Shown: in pieces, positions 1-8,578 of the stretch
Position numbering within the stretch: the first letter of the stretch is position 1
Layout: each line of letters begins with the position of its first letter
Assembly (NCBI GenBank): GCA_905205995.1
Contig: CAJLFU010000011.1
Location: 1-53,786, forward strand
DNA length: 53,786 nucleotides
Direction: 5' to 3'
Origin: an uncultured Haemophilus sp.
GTDB taxonomy: Bacteria > Pseudomonadota > Gammaproteobacteria > Enterobacterales > Pasteurellaceae
Notes under the pieces: generated by a model
The model's input: the letters and a program-made list of their open reading frames with translations, nothing else
What the model was told of the DNA's origin: nothing
The model's database searches: none
Program-made: the position numbers and the translations under genes

Positions 1-53
1 ATTGTACCCACGTTTACGTGCGGTTTTGTACGTTCAAATTTTTCTTTAGACAT
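1..53 (-). CDS. tuf: Elongation factor Tu, 5' end only (partial)
   Basis: Only the first 17 codons lie in the window, running off the left edge. The start ATG is at 53-51 on the minus strand. The peptide begins MSKEKFERTKPHVNVGT, the invariant EF-Tu N-terminus that leads into the G-domain. It follows fusA by 65 bp, the standard rpsL-rpsG-fusA-tuf order of the str operon, so it is probably read through from fusA. EF-Tu delivers aminoacyl-tRNA to the ribosome. Whether this is tufA or tufB cannot be told from the fragment, but the operon position suggests tufA. Confidence 0.93.
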   Translation of the reverse strand, partial: MSKEKFERTKPHVNVGT

Positions 54-118
54 TTGTTTAGTTTCCTAGAAAATGCTCTATAAGCCATTCGACTTATAGA
101 GCGGATTGTTACAAAAAA

Positions 119-2221
119 TTATTTTTTACGCGCTTCAATTACTGCAGCAGCAACACTTGTTGGCGCTTCAGCATATTTTAACGGTTCCATTGAGTATGAT
201 GCACGACCTTGAGTTTGTGAACGTAAGTCTGTTGCATAACCGAACATCTCAGAAAGTGGAACTTCTGCATCGATTTTAACAACGAATTCGTTCGCTTCTT
301 GACCGTTAACCATAGCACGACGACGGCTTAAGTCACCGATTACATCACCAACATACTCAGGTGGAGTTTCTACTTCAACTTTCATGATTGGCTCAAGTAG
401 AACTGGGTTTGCTTTAGCAAACGCTGCTTTAAATGCTAAAGAAGCGGCTAATTTAAACGCTAATTCAGATGAGTCAACATCATGGTATGAACCGAAGTGT
501 AAACGTACACCAAGATCTACTACTGGGTAACCCGCTAACGGACCAGATTTAAGCTGTTCTTGGATACCTTTATCAACCGCAGGAATGTATTCACCAGGGA
601 TTACACCACCTTTGATTTCGTTTACAAATTCATAACCAGGACCTTCTGGATCTAATGGATATAAGTCGATAACAACGTGACCATATTGACCGCGACCACC
701 AGATTGTTTTGCGTGTTTACCTTCCACATCGTTAACACGAGTGCGGATAGTTTCACGGTAAGATACTTGTGGTTTACCGATGTTAGCTTCCACTTTGAAC
801 TCACGTTTCATACGGTCAACGATAATATCTAAGTGTAACTCACCCATACCAGAAATAATGGTTTCACCAGATTCTTCATCAGTGTGTACACGGAATGAAG
901 GGTCTTCTTGAGCAAGACGACCTAATGCAAGACCCATTTTTTCTTGGTCAGCTTTAGTTTTAGGTTCTACTGCTACAGAGATTACTGGCTCTGGGAATTC
1001 CATACGCTCAAGGATGATTGGTGCGTCGATAGCACATAATGTATCACCCGTTGTTACATCTTTTAAGCCGATTGCTGCAGCGATATCGCCCGCACGAACT
1101 TCTTTGATTTCTTCACGTTTGTTCGCGTGCATCTGTACGATACGACCAAAACGTTCACGTTTTTGACGTACTGAGTTTAATACTGTATCACCAGAGTTAA
1201 TTACACCTGAGTACACACGGAAGAAGGTTAAGTTACCTACGAATGGGTCAGTTGCAATTTTGAATGCTAATGAAGAGAACGGCTCATCATCGCTTGCTTT
1301 ACGTTCACCTTGAGTTTCATCTGGGTTGATACCTTTAATTGCAGGGATATCAGTTGGCGCTGGTAAGTATTCAACAACTGCATCAAGCATTGCTTGAACA
1401 CCTTTGTTTTTGAACGCAGAACCACAAGTTACCAAGATGATTTCATTTGCTAATACGCGTTGACGAAGACCTGCTTTGATTTCTTCTTCAGTTAACTCTT
1501 CACCGCCAAGGTATTTTTCCATTAATTCTTCAGTTGCTTCAGCTGCTGCATCAACAAGGTTTTGACGCCATTCTTCACAAGCTGCTTGCATATTTGCAGG
1601 AATATCTTCATAAGTGAAGGTCATACCTTGGTCAGCTTCGTTCCAGTTGATCGCTTTCATTTTGATCAAATCAACAACACCAGTGAAGTTTTCTTCTGCA
1701 CCGATTGGAAGTTGAAGAGGAACAGCGTTCGCACCTAAACGAGTTTTAAGTTGATCAACAACACGTAAGAAGTTAGCACCAGTACGGTCCATTTTGTTTA
1801 CGAACGCAATACGTGGAACTTGATATTTATTAGCTTGACGCCATACAGTTTCAGACTGAGGTTGAACACCACCAACCGCACAGTAAACCATTACCGCACC
1901 ATCAAGAACACGCATAGAACGTTCTACTTCAACAGTAAAGTCTACGTGTCCCGGGGTATCGATAACGTTGATACGGTGTTGCGGGAACTGTTGTGACATA
2001 CCAGACCAGAATGCGGTAGTTGCCGCAGAGGTAATGGTAATACCACGCTCTTGTTCCTGTTCCATCCAGTCCATTGTTGCTGCACCATCGTGTACTTCAC
2101 CAATTTTGTGACTTACACCGGTGTAGAATAAGATACGTTCAGTGGTAGTAGTTTTACCAGCATCAATGTGCGCACTAATACCGATATTACGATATCTTTC
2201 AATAGGGGTTGTACGAGCCAT
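119..2221 (-). CDS. fusA: Elongation factor G
   Basis: 700-residue translocase GTPase that moves mRNA and tRNAs after peptide bond formation and takes part in ribosome recycling. GTPase motifs are in place: P-loop AHIDAGKT at about 17-24, switch I RGITI at 59-63, DTPGH at 88-92 and NKMD at 142-145. Domains II to V follow at normal length, ending EARKK. The start has an AAGG Shine-Dalgarno sequence on the minus strand. It sits 84 bp downstream of rpsG and upstream of tuf in the str operon. Nothing is unusual in the sequence. Confidence 0.99.
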   Translation of the reverse strand: MARTTPIERYRNIGISAHIDAGKTTTTERILFYTGVSHKIGEVHDGAATMDWMEQEQERGITITSAATTAFWSGMSQQFPQHRINVIDTPGHVDFTVEVERSMRVLDGAVMVYCAVGGVQPQSETVWRQANKYQVPRIAFVNKMDRTGANFLRVVDQLKTRLGANAVPLQLPIGAEENFTGVVDLIKMKAINWNEADQGMTFTYEDIPANMQAACEEWRQNLVDAAAEATEELMEKYLGGEELTEEEIKAGLRQRVLANEIILVTCGSAFKNKGVQAMLDAVVEYLPAPTDIPAIKGINPDETQGERKASDDEPFSSLAFKIATDPFVGNLTFFRVYSGVINSGDTVLNSVRQKRERFGRIVQMHANKREEIKEVRAGDIAAAIGLKDVTTGDTLCAIDAPIILERMEFPEPVISVAVEPKTKADQEKMGLALGRLAQEDPSFRVHTDEESGETIISGMGELHLDIIVDRMKREFKVEANIGKPQVSYRETIRTRVNDVEGKHAKQSGGRGQYGHVVIDLYPLDPEGPGYEFVNEIKGGVIPGEYIPAVDKGIQEQLKSGPLAGYPVVDLGVRLHFGSYHDVDSSELAFKLAASLAFKAAFAKANPVLLEPIMKVEVETPPEYVGDVIGDLSRRRAMVNGQEANEFVVKIDAEVPLSEMFGYATDLRSQTQGRASYSMEPLKYAEAPTSVAAAVIEARKK

Positions 2222-2305
2222 TATTATAACCTTGTTAAGTTTAATATCTGTTTATATAAGGGTAAGGCTTCATCGAGGATGAAGCCCTTAAATTTTAAAA
2301 GCGTA

Positions 2306-2776
2306 TTACCAACGGAAGTGAGCAAATGCTTTGTTAGCTTCAGCCATACGGTGAACGTCTTCACGTTTTTTCACTGCTGCGCCTTTGTTATCTGATGCAT
2401 CAGATAATTCATTTGCAAGACGTAAAGCCATTGATTTATCACCGCGTTTACGTGCAGCTTCAACGATCCAACGCATACCTAATGCGTTACGACGAACTGG
2501 ACGTACTTCAACTGGCACTTGGTAAGTAGAACCACCAACACGGCGAGATTTAACCTCAACAGTTGGGCGAACGTTTTCAAGTGCAATTTCAAATGCTTCT
2601 AAAGGTTCTTTACCTGTGCGTTCTGCAAGTTTGTCTAACGCACCGTAAACGATGGTTTCAGCAACGGATTTTTTACCGTCTACCATTAATACATTAATAA
2701 ATTTTGCAAGTAACTCTGAACCGAACTTCGGATCTGGAAGAATCTTGCGTGGTTCAACACTACGACGACGTGGCAT
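2306..2776 (-). CDS. rpsG: 30S ribosomal protein S7
   Basis: 156-residue primary 16S rRNA-binding protein that nucleates assembly of the 30S head. I start it at MPRRRSVEPRK, the universal S7 N-terminus. An upstream in-frame ATG would add 13 residues (MDILKIKYTEKFA) not found in the family, and a GGAGA Shine-Dalgarno motif lies just before the chosen ATG. Ends AFAHFRW. It lies 146 bp after rpsL and 84 bp before fusA. In E. coli S7 represses the str operon by binding the rpsL-rpsG spacer; whether that applies here cannot be read from sequence alone. Confidence 0.98.
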   Translation of the reverse strand: MPRRRSVEPRKILPDPKFGSELLAKFINVLMVDGKKSVAETIVYGALDKLAERTGKEPLEAFEIALENVRPTVEVKSRRVGGSTYQVPVEVRPVRRNALGMRWIVEAARKRGDKSMALRLANELSDASDNKGAAVKKREDVHRMAEANKAFAHFRW

Positions 2777-2922
2777 TGCGAATTTCTCCGTATATTTAAT
2801 CTTCAGGATATCCAAAACTCTATAAAAATTAACCGCACTTTAAAGTGAGCTAATGTGATACTGGAGTTTCTGATTTAAATTTTTACTAATTTAGACGTTT
2901 GGCCTTACTTAACGGAGTTCCA

Positions 2923-3297
2923 TTAAGCTTTAGGACGTTTAACGCCGTATTTAGAACGACCTTGTTTACGATCTTTAACGCCTGCACAGTCTAATGCGCC
3001 GCGTACAGTGTGGTAACGAACACCTGGTAAGTCTTTAACACGACCACCACGGATAAGCACAACACTGTGCTCTTGAAGGTTGTGACCTTCGCCGCCGATG
3101 TAAGAAGTTACTTCAAAGCCATTAGTTAAACGAATACGACATACTTTACGTAATGCTGAGTTCGGTTTTTTAGGTGTAGTTGTGTATACACGAGTGCACA
3201 CACCACGTTTCTGCGGGCAAGCCTCTAATGCAGGAACGTTACTTTTTACAACCTTTTTCACACGCGGTTTGCGTACTAGCTGGTTGATAGTTGCCAT
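2923..3297 (-). CDS. rpsL: 30S ribosomal protein S12
   Basis: 124-residue decoding-centre protein. TTTPKKPNSALRK covers residues 39-51 and GGRVKDLPGVRYH the second conserved loop. Lys43 and Lys88, the usual streptomycin-resistance positions, are both wild type, so this allele should be streptomycin sensitive. First gene of the str operon, with a strong promoter about 90 bp upstream of its start. Its length and termini match the family. Confidence 0.99.
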   Translation of the reverse strand: MATINQLVRKPRVKKVVKSNVPALEACPQKRGVCTRVYTTTPKKPNSALRKVCRIRLTNGFEVTSYIGGEGHNLQEHSVVLIRGGRVKDLPGVRYHTVRGALDCAGVKDRKQGRSKYGVKRPKA

Positions 3298-3388
3298 TAA
3301 AAAAGCTCCAGTTTAAATGTTATTCATAATAGAATGTTTGTTACAAAATCTATCTCCCCATCCAATAGACGGAAGAAATAGACGCTGA

Positions 3389-3417
3389 ATTTTAAAGAGT
3401 TCCCTTAGAAATGTCAA
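3389..3417 (-). promoter_or_regulatory. Sigma-70 promoter of the str operon
   Basis: On the minus strand TTGACA (3417-3412) is followed by exactly 17 bp and TAAAAT (3394-3389). That is a perfect -35 box, optimal spacing and a -10 with one mismatch. It lies about 90 bp upstream of the rpsL ATG and points into the operon, so a leader of roughly 80 nt is expected. Confidence 0.85.
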
Positions 3418-3482
3418 GCATTGCATTCTTTGCGCTTAACAGCCTCCTTCATTAGATATCGTTAAAGCTTGAGGATTAAAAA

Positions 3483-3923
3483 TCAATCCACCATAACACC
3501 CTCCCCCATAACTGACAGTCTAGGCAAAGGTTTTCCCTCTTTATCATAAATAGTCTTCACTTTTGATGATGGGTTACCATTTTCATCAAAATCATAAACC
3601 GCTAGAAAATATCCCTTATCTTTACTTTTATGTTCTGGTAATGGAAATAATTTACTTACTTGGACAAAACTCTGAAAATCGGCAAATTCAACTTTGATTG
3701 CCCCAAATTCATACCCACGAATTATATGTATAGCATTAATTGGATAACCAAATGCTGTAGCATTCTGTAATAGAATTGTCACATCTTTAGAATGGTAATC
3801 TTCACCACCTTCACTAGCTGTTTCATCACGCCTAACAATTTCTTGTTTGACGCTTTGCTTTTCTAATAAAGTCATATTTTGTAAAAAATCTTCTTTGCTT
3901 TCACACTCAACAACACTTAACAC
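3483..3923 (-). CDS. Hypothetical protein, possibly truncated at its 5' end
   Basis: I do not recognise this gene. The open frame gives up to 146 residues, acidic and soluble, with no signal peptide or membrane segment, ending LPRLSVMGEGVMVD. The start is uncertain. The only near-upstream in-frame start is GTG at 3923 with no convincing ribosome site. The first in-frame ATG is at 3875 (MTLLEKQ), preceded by AAAGAAGA at long spacing, giving 130 residues. The frame stays open back to the stop codon of the upstream gene at 3972-3974, so the two are in the same frame separated by one TAA. This could be a real coupled gene or a remnant that lost its N-terminus. Confidence 0.45.
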   Translation of the reverse strand: MLSVVECESKEDFLQNMTLLEKQSVKQEIVRRDETASEGGEDYHSKDVTILLQNATAFGYPINAIHIIRGYEFGAIKVEFADFQSFVQVSKLFPLPEHKSKDKGYFLAVYDFDENGNPSSKVKTIYDKEGKPLPRLSVMGEGVMVD

Positions 3924-3971
3924 ATGACATTTTACAAAATCTGTTAAATCTATTAACTGATTACTATTTAC

Positions 3972-4856
3972 TTATTTTTGCTTAGAGTCTGTTATTTTAT
4001 TAAAGTACTTCCATAGTTGTTCCGCATTCGTACTAATTTTTTCAAAGCCAACTGGTAGCTCATAAGTTTGATTTTGTGGATTAAATAAAATGACTACCTT
4101 ACCTTTCTTATTACCTATGCTTTCTATATCCCATTCTTCTGCCCCATTTTTAGCCTTATCATTAAGCTTATATTTCACAAGCTTATAATTCAATTCGATT
4201 GGATAAAATGCCTCTGTTGGTTTTAGGTTTGAATTAATTTTTGGCTCACATTCAACACTAAGAGGCCCAAAACGCCACTCTTCATAATGACACCCAGTTA
4301 CTATTTTCATTTTATTATCTACAGGGTAAACCCAACTAATATCACCTTTCTCACCGCCACTCCCTCCATCACGGCCGTCTAATTGAAAACCCAGTGTATC
4401 CTTTCCTAGCTTAACGACCGATGCTTTACCAAGAAGCTCTATATTTTTATTTTTAAATAATGGTTTTTGCTCAAAGTTTTCAGAATTCATATATTCCTGA
4501 TGTTCTAAAACCCATTCATCTAATGATTTTTTGAAAATGTATAAATACAGTTCCTCATTATATCCTGCAGTTCCATAATTCAGTGCAAAATAACGCTTTT
4601 CTCCTTCACTGGTTTGAATATCTTTTAAATCATAATCAATAAAGAAACCATCATCTTCCCAAGATTTACTCCATTTATCGTATACAGCTCTCGGATAAAC
4701 TTTTTTGAGGATATGCTTACCAAATTCTTCATTACTTAAATTAGTAGCAATTTGATCAAATTGACTACTTGAACTGGTGGAATTTGCTATAGATGCTTGT
4801 ACGCCAGTACAAGATAGGAAACAAGTGAGCATCGAGATAAATAGCATTTTTTTCAT
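3972..4856 (-). CDS. Secreted hypothetical protein
   Basis: 294 residues, not recognised. The N-terminus MKKMLFISMLTCFLSCTGVQA is a classical Sec signal peptide with a likely VQA/S cleavage; the cysteine in FLSC has no proper lipobox. The mature part is hydrophilic, rich in Lys, Glu and aromatics, with a Gly/Asp-rich stretch LDGRDGGSGGEKGD near residue 160 and a cysteine pair near 190-205 that could form a disulfide. It is probably periplasmic or secreted. It stands between the str operon and the clc gene, regions that are otherwise conserved, and has no USS nearby, which suggests an accessory insertion. Confidence 0.6.
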   Translation of the reverse strand: MKKMLFISMLTCFLSCTGVQASIANSTSSSSQFDQIATNLSNEEFGKHILKKVYPRAVYDKWSKSWEDDGFFIDYDLKDIQTSEGEKRYFALNYGTAGYNEELYLYIFKKSLDEWVLEHQEYMNSENFEQKPLFKNKNIELLGKASVVKLGKDTLGFQLDGRDGGSGGEKGDISWVYPVDNKMKIVTGCHYEEWRFGPLSVECEPKINSNLKPTEAFYPIELNYKLVKYKLNDKAKNGAEEWDIESIGNKKGKVVILFNPQNQTYELPVGFEKISTNAEQLWKYFNKITDSKQK

Positions 4857-4991
4857 AATAGAATCCTTATAATTATTGATCTAAGTACTAATGTTGTGAA
4901 TTCTGACTTAACTTAAGAGATTTTCTATAATTATATGATTTTTAAAAAATTTATTCCATCTCATCTTTACATTTAATACATTCTCTTCAAG

Positions 4992-6479
4992 ATGTTTAAT
5001 TCATTTAGTTTTAACTCTCTTTTCCCAAATCAATTGCCTGTCAATGACGAGGGTTTTATAATTTCAAACAGAATTATTTTGTTGGCAATCATTATGTTAC
5101 GTTCATTCATTTTTCATTTACGTTATTTCTACCATAAAAAACTTCGACAAACCCATCGTATCTCTCATAAAACCTTAGAATTTATATGTCTACTGATCGG
5201 TGCGACATTTGTTGCGTTTTTTTCCTTTGGATTTGCGAAACTCGCCGACATGGGACTTGAATTTAATGCCTATTGGTCTGCTAAATACCCTCTCGCCGTT
5301 TGGTTCGTCTTGCCACTTGGTCTTGCATTTCTTACCTGGTTTACAGCCAAATACACACCTTATGTCGGCGGTAGCGGCATTCCACAAGTGATTGCATCCA
5401 TCAATCTTCCTTACAGTGGCTATAAAACAAAACTGGTTGAATTTCGCCAAACCATCTGGAAAATCCCGCTTACTTTCCTTGCTATGGCGATGGGTGCTTC
5501 GGTTGGACGTGAAGGACCTTCCGTTCAAGTTGGGGCGGCCGTCATGCTGGCTTGGGGTAATTTCTGTCGTAAATACAACTTTGCTTTCCGCGGCTTGAGT
5601 ACGAATGAACTCATCGCAACCGGTGCGGCAGGCGGTCTTGCTGCTGCCTTTAATGCCCCTTTAGCTGGGGTAATTTTTGCTATTGAAGAACTTGGTCGCG
5701 GCGTGATATTGCGCTGGGAGCGACGCGTATTGCTTGGTGTACTAGCAGCTGGTTTTATTTTAGTGGCAATTCAAGGCAATAGCCCTTACTTTCCTGTCTA
5801 TAAAGGTGCGACCTCTATTCCTTATTTATATCTTTGGCTTGCCATTTGTGGCGTCGTCTGCGGTGTACTGGGTGGTATGTTTGGACGACTCCTTGCTAAA
5901 GGACTCGCGGGACTTTCTCCAATCAAATGGCGTGACTGGATCCGTAAACACCCTATTTATATTGCCTTATTACTTGGTTTAGTATTGGCTGCTATGGGCA
6001 CCTACAGCAAAGGACAAACCTATGGAACAGGTTATGATGTGGTCGCAAGAGCATTAGAAGGACAACTCGTTTCACCTGAAGTGGGGATACTAAAACTCTT
6101 CGCAACGGTTACGACTTATTGGAATGGCATCGCAGGCGGAATTTTTACACCGTCTCTCACCACTGGTGCGGGTATCGGCACCATGTTATGGGAAATCAGC
6201 AACGGCATGGTCGATCAACGCTTTTTGGTCATTTTATGTATGGCAGCCTTTTTAGCCGGCGGCACACAATCCCCTGTGACAGCCAGCGTAGTGGTAATGG
6301 AAATGACTGGGGCTCAACCAGTGCTGATTTGGCTCTTGATTTCCAGTATCATTGCCTCCATAATTTCGCGCCAATTTAGTCCGAAACCTTTTTACCACTT
6401 TGCGGCTGGACGTTTCCGTCAACGAATGCAGGAACAACAAGCAGAAGATCTTCGCCGTAACGAGATTCAAGAGAAATAA
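4992..6479 (+). CDS. clcA: ClC-family chloride/proton antiporter
   Basis: 495-residue polytopic inner-membrane protein. ClC signature motifs are in order: GSGIP near 127-131 (central Ser for the anion site), GREGP near 171-175 (external gating Glu), AFNAPLAGVIFAIEE (internal proton-path Glu retained), a GIFTPSL-type loop, and KPFYH near 460 whose Tyr matches the central anion-site tyrosine. Retention of both glutamates points to a 2Cl-/H+ exchanger rather than a channel, which in enteric bacteria supports extreme acid resistance. The start is uncertain: ATG at 4992, or ATG at 5094 (MLRSFIFHLRY), which would give 461 residues closer to the family core. dusA begins 3 bp after its stop. Confidence 0.88.
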   Translation: MFNSFSFNSLFPNQLPVNDEGFIISNRIILLAIIMLRSFIFHLRYFYHKKLRQTHRISHKTLEFICLLIGATFVAFFSFGFAKLADMGLEFNAYWSAKYPLAVWFVLPLGLAFLTWFTAKYTPYVGGSGIPQVIASINLPYSGYKTKLVEFRQTIWKIPLTFLAMAMGASVGREGPSVQVGAAVMLAWGNFCRKYNFAFRGLSTNELIATGAAGGLAAAFNAPLAGVIFAIEELGRGVILRWERRVLLGVLAAGFILVAIQGNSPYFPVYKGATSIPYLYLWLAICGVVCGVLGGMFGRLLAKGLAGLSPIKWRDWIRKHPIYIALLLGLVLAAMGTYSKGQTYGTGYDVVARALEGQLVSPEVGILKLFATVTTYWNGIAGGIFTPSLTTGAGIGTMLWEISNGMVDQRFLVILCMAAFLAGGTQSPVTASVVVMEMTGAQPVLIWLLISSIIASIISRQFSPKPFYHFAAGRFRQRMQEQQAEDLRRNEIQEK

Positions 6480-6482
6480 AAT

Positions 6483-7469
6483 ATGTCAGAAAACCAACCA
6501 CACTTTTATCGTGGCCGCTTTTCCGTTGCGCCGATGTTAGATTGGACGACACGCCATTGTCGCTATTTTCATCGTCAATTTAGTAAAAATGCGTTGCTTT
6601 ATACCGAAATGGTTACGGCTCCCGCCATTATTCATGCGAAATACGATCATTTAGATTTTGATTTGCAAGAAAACCCGGTTGCCTTACAACTTGGTGGAAG
6701 CGATCCCGCACAGCTTAAACATTGTGCCAAATTAGCCGAAGAAAGAGGCTATCATGAAATTAATCTGAATGTGGGCTGCCCTTCAGATCGCGTGCAAAAC
6801 GGCATGTTTGGTGCTTGCTTAATGGCAAAAGCAGATTTAGTAGCAGAATGTATTGCAGAAATGCAACGTGTCGTGAATATTCCTGTCACCGTGAAAACGC
6901 GTATTGGCATTGATGATTTGGATAGCTATGAATTTCTCTGCGACTTTATCAAAAAAGTCCATCATGCTGGCTGCCAAGAATTTATTGTTCATGCACGAAA
7001 AGCCTGGCTTTCAGGATTAAGTCCAAAAGAGAATCGCGAGATTCCCCCTTTGGATTATGATCGTGTTTATCAATTGAAAAAAGACTTCCCGCAGTTGACC
7101 ATTGCAATTAATGGCGGCATTAAAACCATTGAAGAAATGAAACATCATTTGCAATTTGTTGATGGCGTGATGGTTGGGCGTGAGGCTTATCAAAATCCGT
7201 CATTGTTGGGCTATGTTGATCAAATGCTTTTTGATGCCAATTCGGATATCGTCACACCAAAACAAGCAGTTGAAGCCATGTTCCCTTATATTGAAAAACA
7301 ACTGAGCCAAGGCGTTTATTTAAATCATATCGTTCGACATATGCTCGGTGCATTCCAAAACTGCAAAGGGGCAAGACAATGGCGACGCTATTTAAGTGAA
7401 AATGCCTTTAAACAAGGCGCAGGAATTGAAGTGGTTGAAACGGCATTAAGCTTTGTGGAAAGCAATTAA
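6483..7469 (+). CDS. dusA: tRNA-dihydrouridine(20/20a) synthase
   Basis: 328-residue flavoenzyme that reduces specific D-loop uridines of tRNA using FMN and NADPH. The TIM-barrel start FSVAPMLDWT, the catalytic Cys99 in NVGCPSDRVQNG, and the DusA-type KAWLSGLSPKENREIPPLDY segment separate it from DusB and DusC. The C-terminal helical tRNA-binding region includes the HMLG and GARQWRRYLS stretch. It starts 3 bp after clcA, so the two are probably co-transcribed, and ends at a USS-pair terminator shared with convergent ribB. Confidence 0.95.
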   Translation: MSENQPHFYRGRFSVAPMLDWTTRHCRYFHRQFSKNALLYTEMVTAPAIIHAKYDHLDFDLQENPVALQLGGSDPAQLKHCAKLAEERGYHEINLNVGCPSDRVQNGMFGACLMAKADLVAECIAEMQRVVNIPVTVKTRIGIDDLDSYEFLCDFIKKVHHAGCQEFIVHARKAWLSGLSPKENREIPPLDYDRVYQLKKDFPQLTIAINGGIKTIEEMKHHLQFVDGVMVGREAYQNPSLLGYVDQMLFDANSDIVTPKQAVEAMFPYIEKQLSQGVYLNHIVRHMLGAFQNCKGARQWRRYLSENAFKQGAGIEVVETALSFVESN

Positions 7470-7480
7470 GCCTAAAATGC

Positions 7481-7522
7481 AAAGTGCGGTCAGAATTTGA
7501 AAGATTTTCTGACCGCACTTTT
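7481..7522. terminator. USS-pair bidirectional terminator (dusA/ribB)
   Basis: A perfect 15-bp inverted repeat, AAAGTGCGGTCAGAA (7481-7495) and its complement (7508-7522), with a 12-nt loop and T-rich flanks both ways. Each arm contains an exact USS core. It lies between the convergent ends of dusA and ribB. Confidence 0.85.
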
Positions 7523-7539
7523 GTTTTCTGAGTATTTAA

Positions 7540-8187
7540 TTAGCACTGATGTTTCTGACGATATTCCACTAAATCTTCAATCGTTAATACCGAATAACCA
7601 AATTTTTTCGCAAATTCGATAATTTCTGCAGCACGAGCCATGGTGCCATCATCATTGGTGATTTCACAAATCACACCAGCCGGTTTAAAACCACTTAAAC
7701 GTGCTAAATCAACGGACGCTTCAGTATGGCCACGACGTGCTAAAACACCACCTTCTGCAGCACGTAATGGGAAAACATGCCCAGGACGGTGAAGATCTGT
7801 CGGTTTCGCCTGATCTGCAATCGCCGCTTTGATTGTGGTGACACGATCTTGTGCCGATACACCTGTAGACACACCTTCTGCCGCTTCAATCGTTACGGTA
7901 AACGCAGTTTTATTAACGCTATTGTTATGCTCAACCATCGGGGGTAAATCAAGCTGTTTGCACTGTTCATCGGTGATACATAAACACACGATACCGCTGC
8001 CATAACGAATAAGTTTTGCCATTTGTTCTGGGGTAATGGTTTCTGCTGGGAAAATTAAATCGCCTTCATTTTCGCGATCTTCATCATCCAATACTAATAC
8101 ACCATTGCCTTGTTTGAGTGCATTCAACGCGTTAATGACCCGTTCTTCGCCGGTCGCACCAAATGCAGATAAAATTGACTGATTCAT
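7540..8187 (-). CDS. ribB: 3,4-dihydroxy-2-butanone 4-phosphate synthase
   Basis: 215 residues. Converts ribulose 5-phosphate to the four-carbon riboflavin precursor and formate. DDEDRENEGD at 34-43 is the acidic metal-binding loop and RRGHTEASVDLARLSG the second active-site motif. There is no fused GTP cyclohydrolase II domain, so it is the monofunctional RibB type. I start at MNQSILSAFG: the longer frame adds 28 residues that run back into the leader, and AAGGAAAT lies just upstream of the chosen ATG. Expression is controlled by the FMN riboswitch upstream. Confidence 0.97.
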   Translation of the reverse strand: MNQSILSAFGATGEERVINALNALKQGNGVLVLDDEDRENEGDLIFPAETITPEQMAKLIRYGSGIVCLCITDEQCKQLDLPPMVEHNNSVNKTAFTVTIEAAEGVSTGVSAQDRVTTIKAAIADQAKPTDLHRPGHVFPLRAAEGGVLARRGHTEASVDLARLSGFKPAGVICEITNDDGTMARAAEIIEFAKKFGYSVLTIEDLVEYRQKHQC

Positions 8188-8252
8188 CGTAATTTCCTTT
8201 GTTGTTACGTTAAAATTAACCAGAATCAGGGCTGAGAAATGCAAATAAATAG

Positions 8253-8277
8253 AACGGAATTGGGAACCCAATCCGTT
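8253..8277 (-). terminator. Hairpin in the FMN riboswitch expression platform
   Basis: On the minus strand AACGGATTGGG, loop TTC, CCAATTCCGTT form a stem with one bulge, followed by a T-rich stretch. It lies directly between the aptamer and ribB, where a transcription terminator or sequestering hairpin is expected when FMN is bound. Confidence 0.6.
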
Positions 8278-8278
8278 T

Positions 8279-8449
8279 TATTCTCTTTCATCCAGACTAT
8301 ACTGTCGGCTTTGGAATTTCACCAAATCTGCTAACCTTAAAAGTACAAAGCGAAACAATTTTGTTAAAACACAATCAAAATTGACCGCACTTTTAAGTGC
8401 TCGTGGGCTGTCACCACCGGTAGGGAATTTCACCCTGCCCTGAGAATGC
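8279..8449 (-). promoter_or_regulatory. FMN riboswitch (RFN element) controlling ribB
   Basis: Read on the minus strand, the conserved RFN blocks appear in order: TTCTCAGGGCAGGGTGAAAT, TCCCTACCGGTGG, AGCCCACGAGC, then a variable insert, AGCAGATTTGGTGAAATTCC, AAAGCCGACAGT and AGTCTGGATGAAAGAGAA. This is the FMN-binding aptamer of six helices round a junction; bound FMN turns off downstream riboflavin genes. The variable stem includes a USS core at 8384-8392 that pairs with its neighbour as GCACTT-AA-AAGTGC. This explains most of the roughly 390-bp space between ribB and nadR. Confidence 0.93.
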
Positions 8450-8578
8450 AGGTCGTAGTATAACGTAAAATGTCGCTGTAAAAAATCATTCAATGAAAAA
8501 TGTTTTTATTTGCACAAAGATTGCATAAAATAGGACTATTCAGCCACCTCGCAGTGGCCATTTAGCGAAGGATACATT

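Noticed and set aside
2168..2395. Plus-strand 75-codon frame across the fusA-rpsG gap
   Set aside because: It is antisense to two highly conserved genes and has no protein features or ribosome site.
8278..8493. Minus-strand 71-codon open frame upstream of ribB
   Set aside because: It overlaps the FMN riboswitch aptamer whose conserved blocks explain the sequence; no ribosome site or protein similarity.
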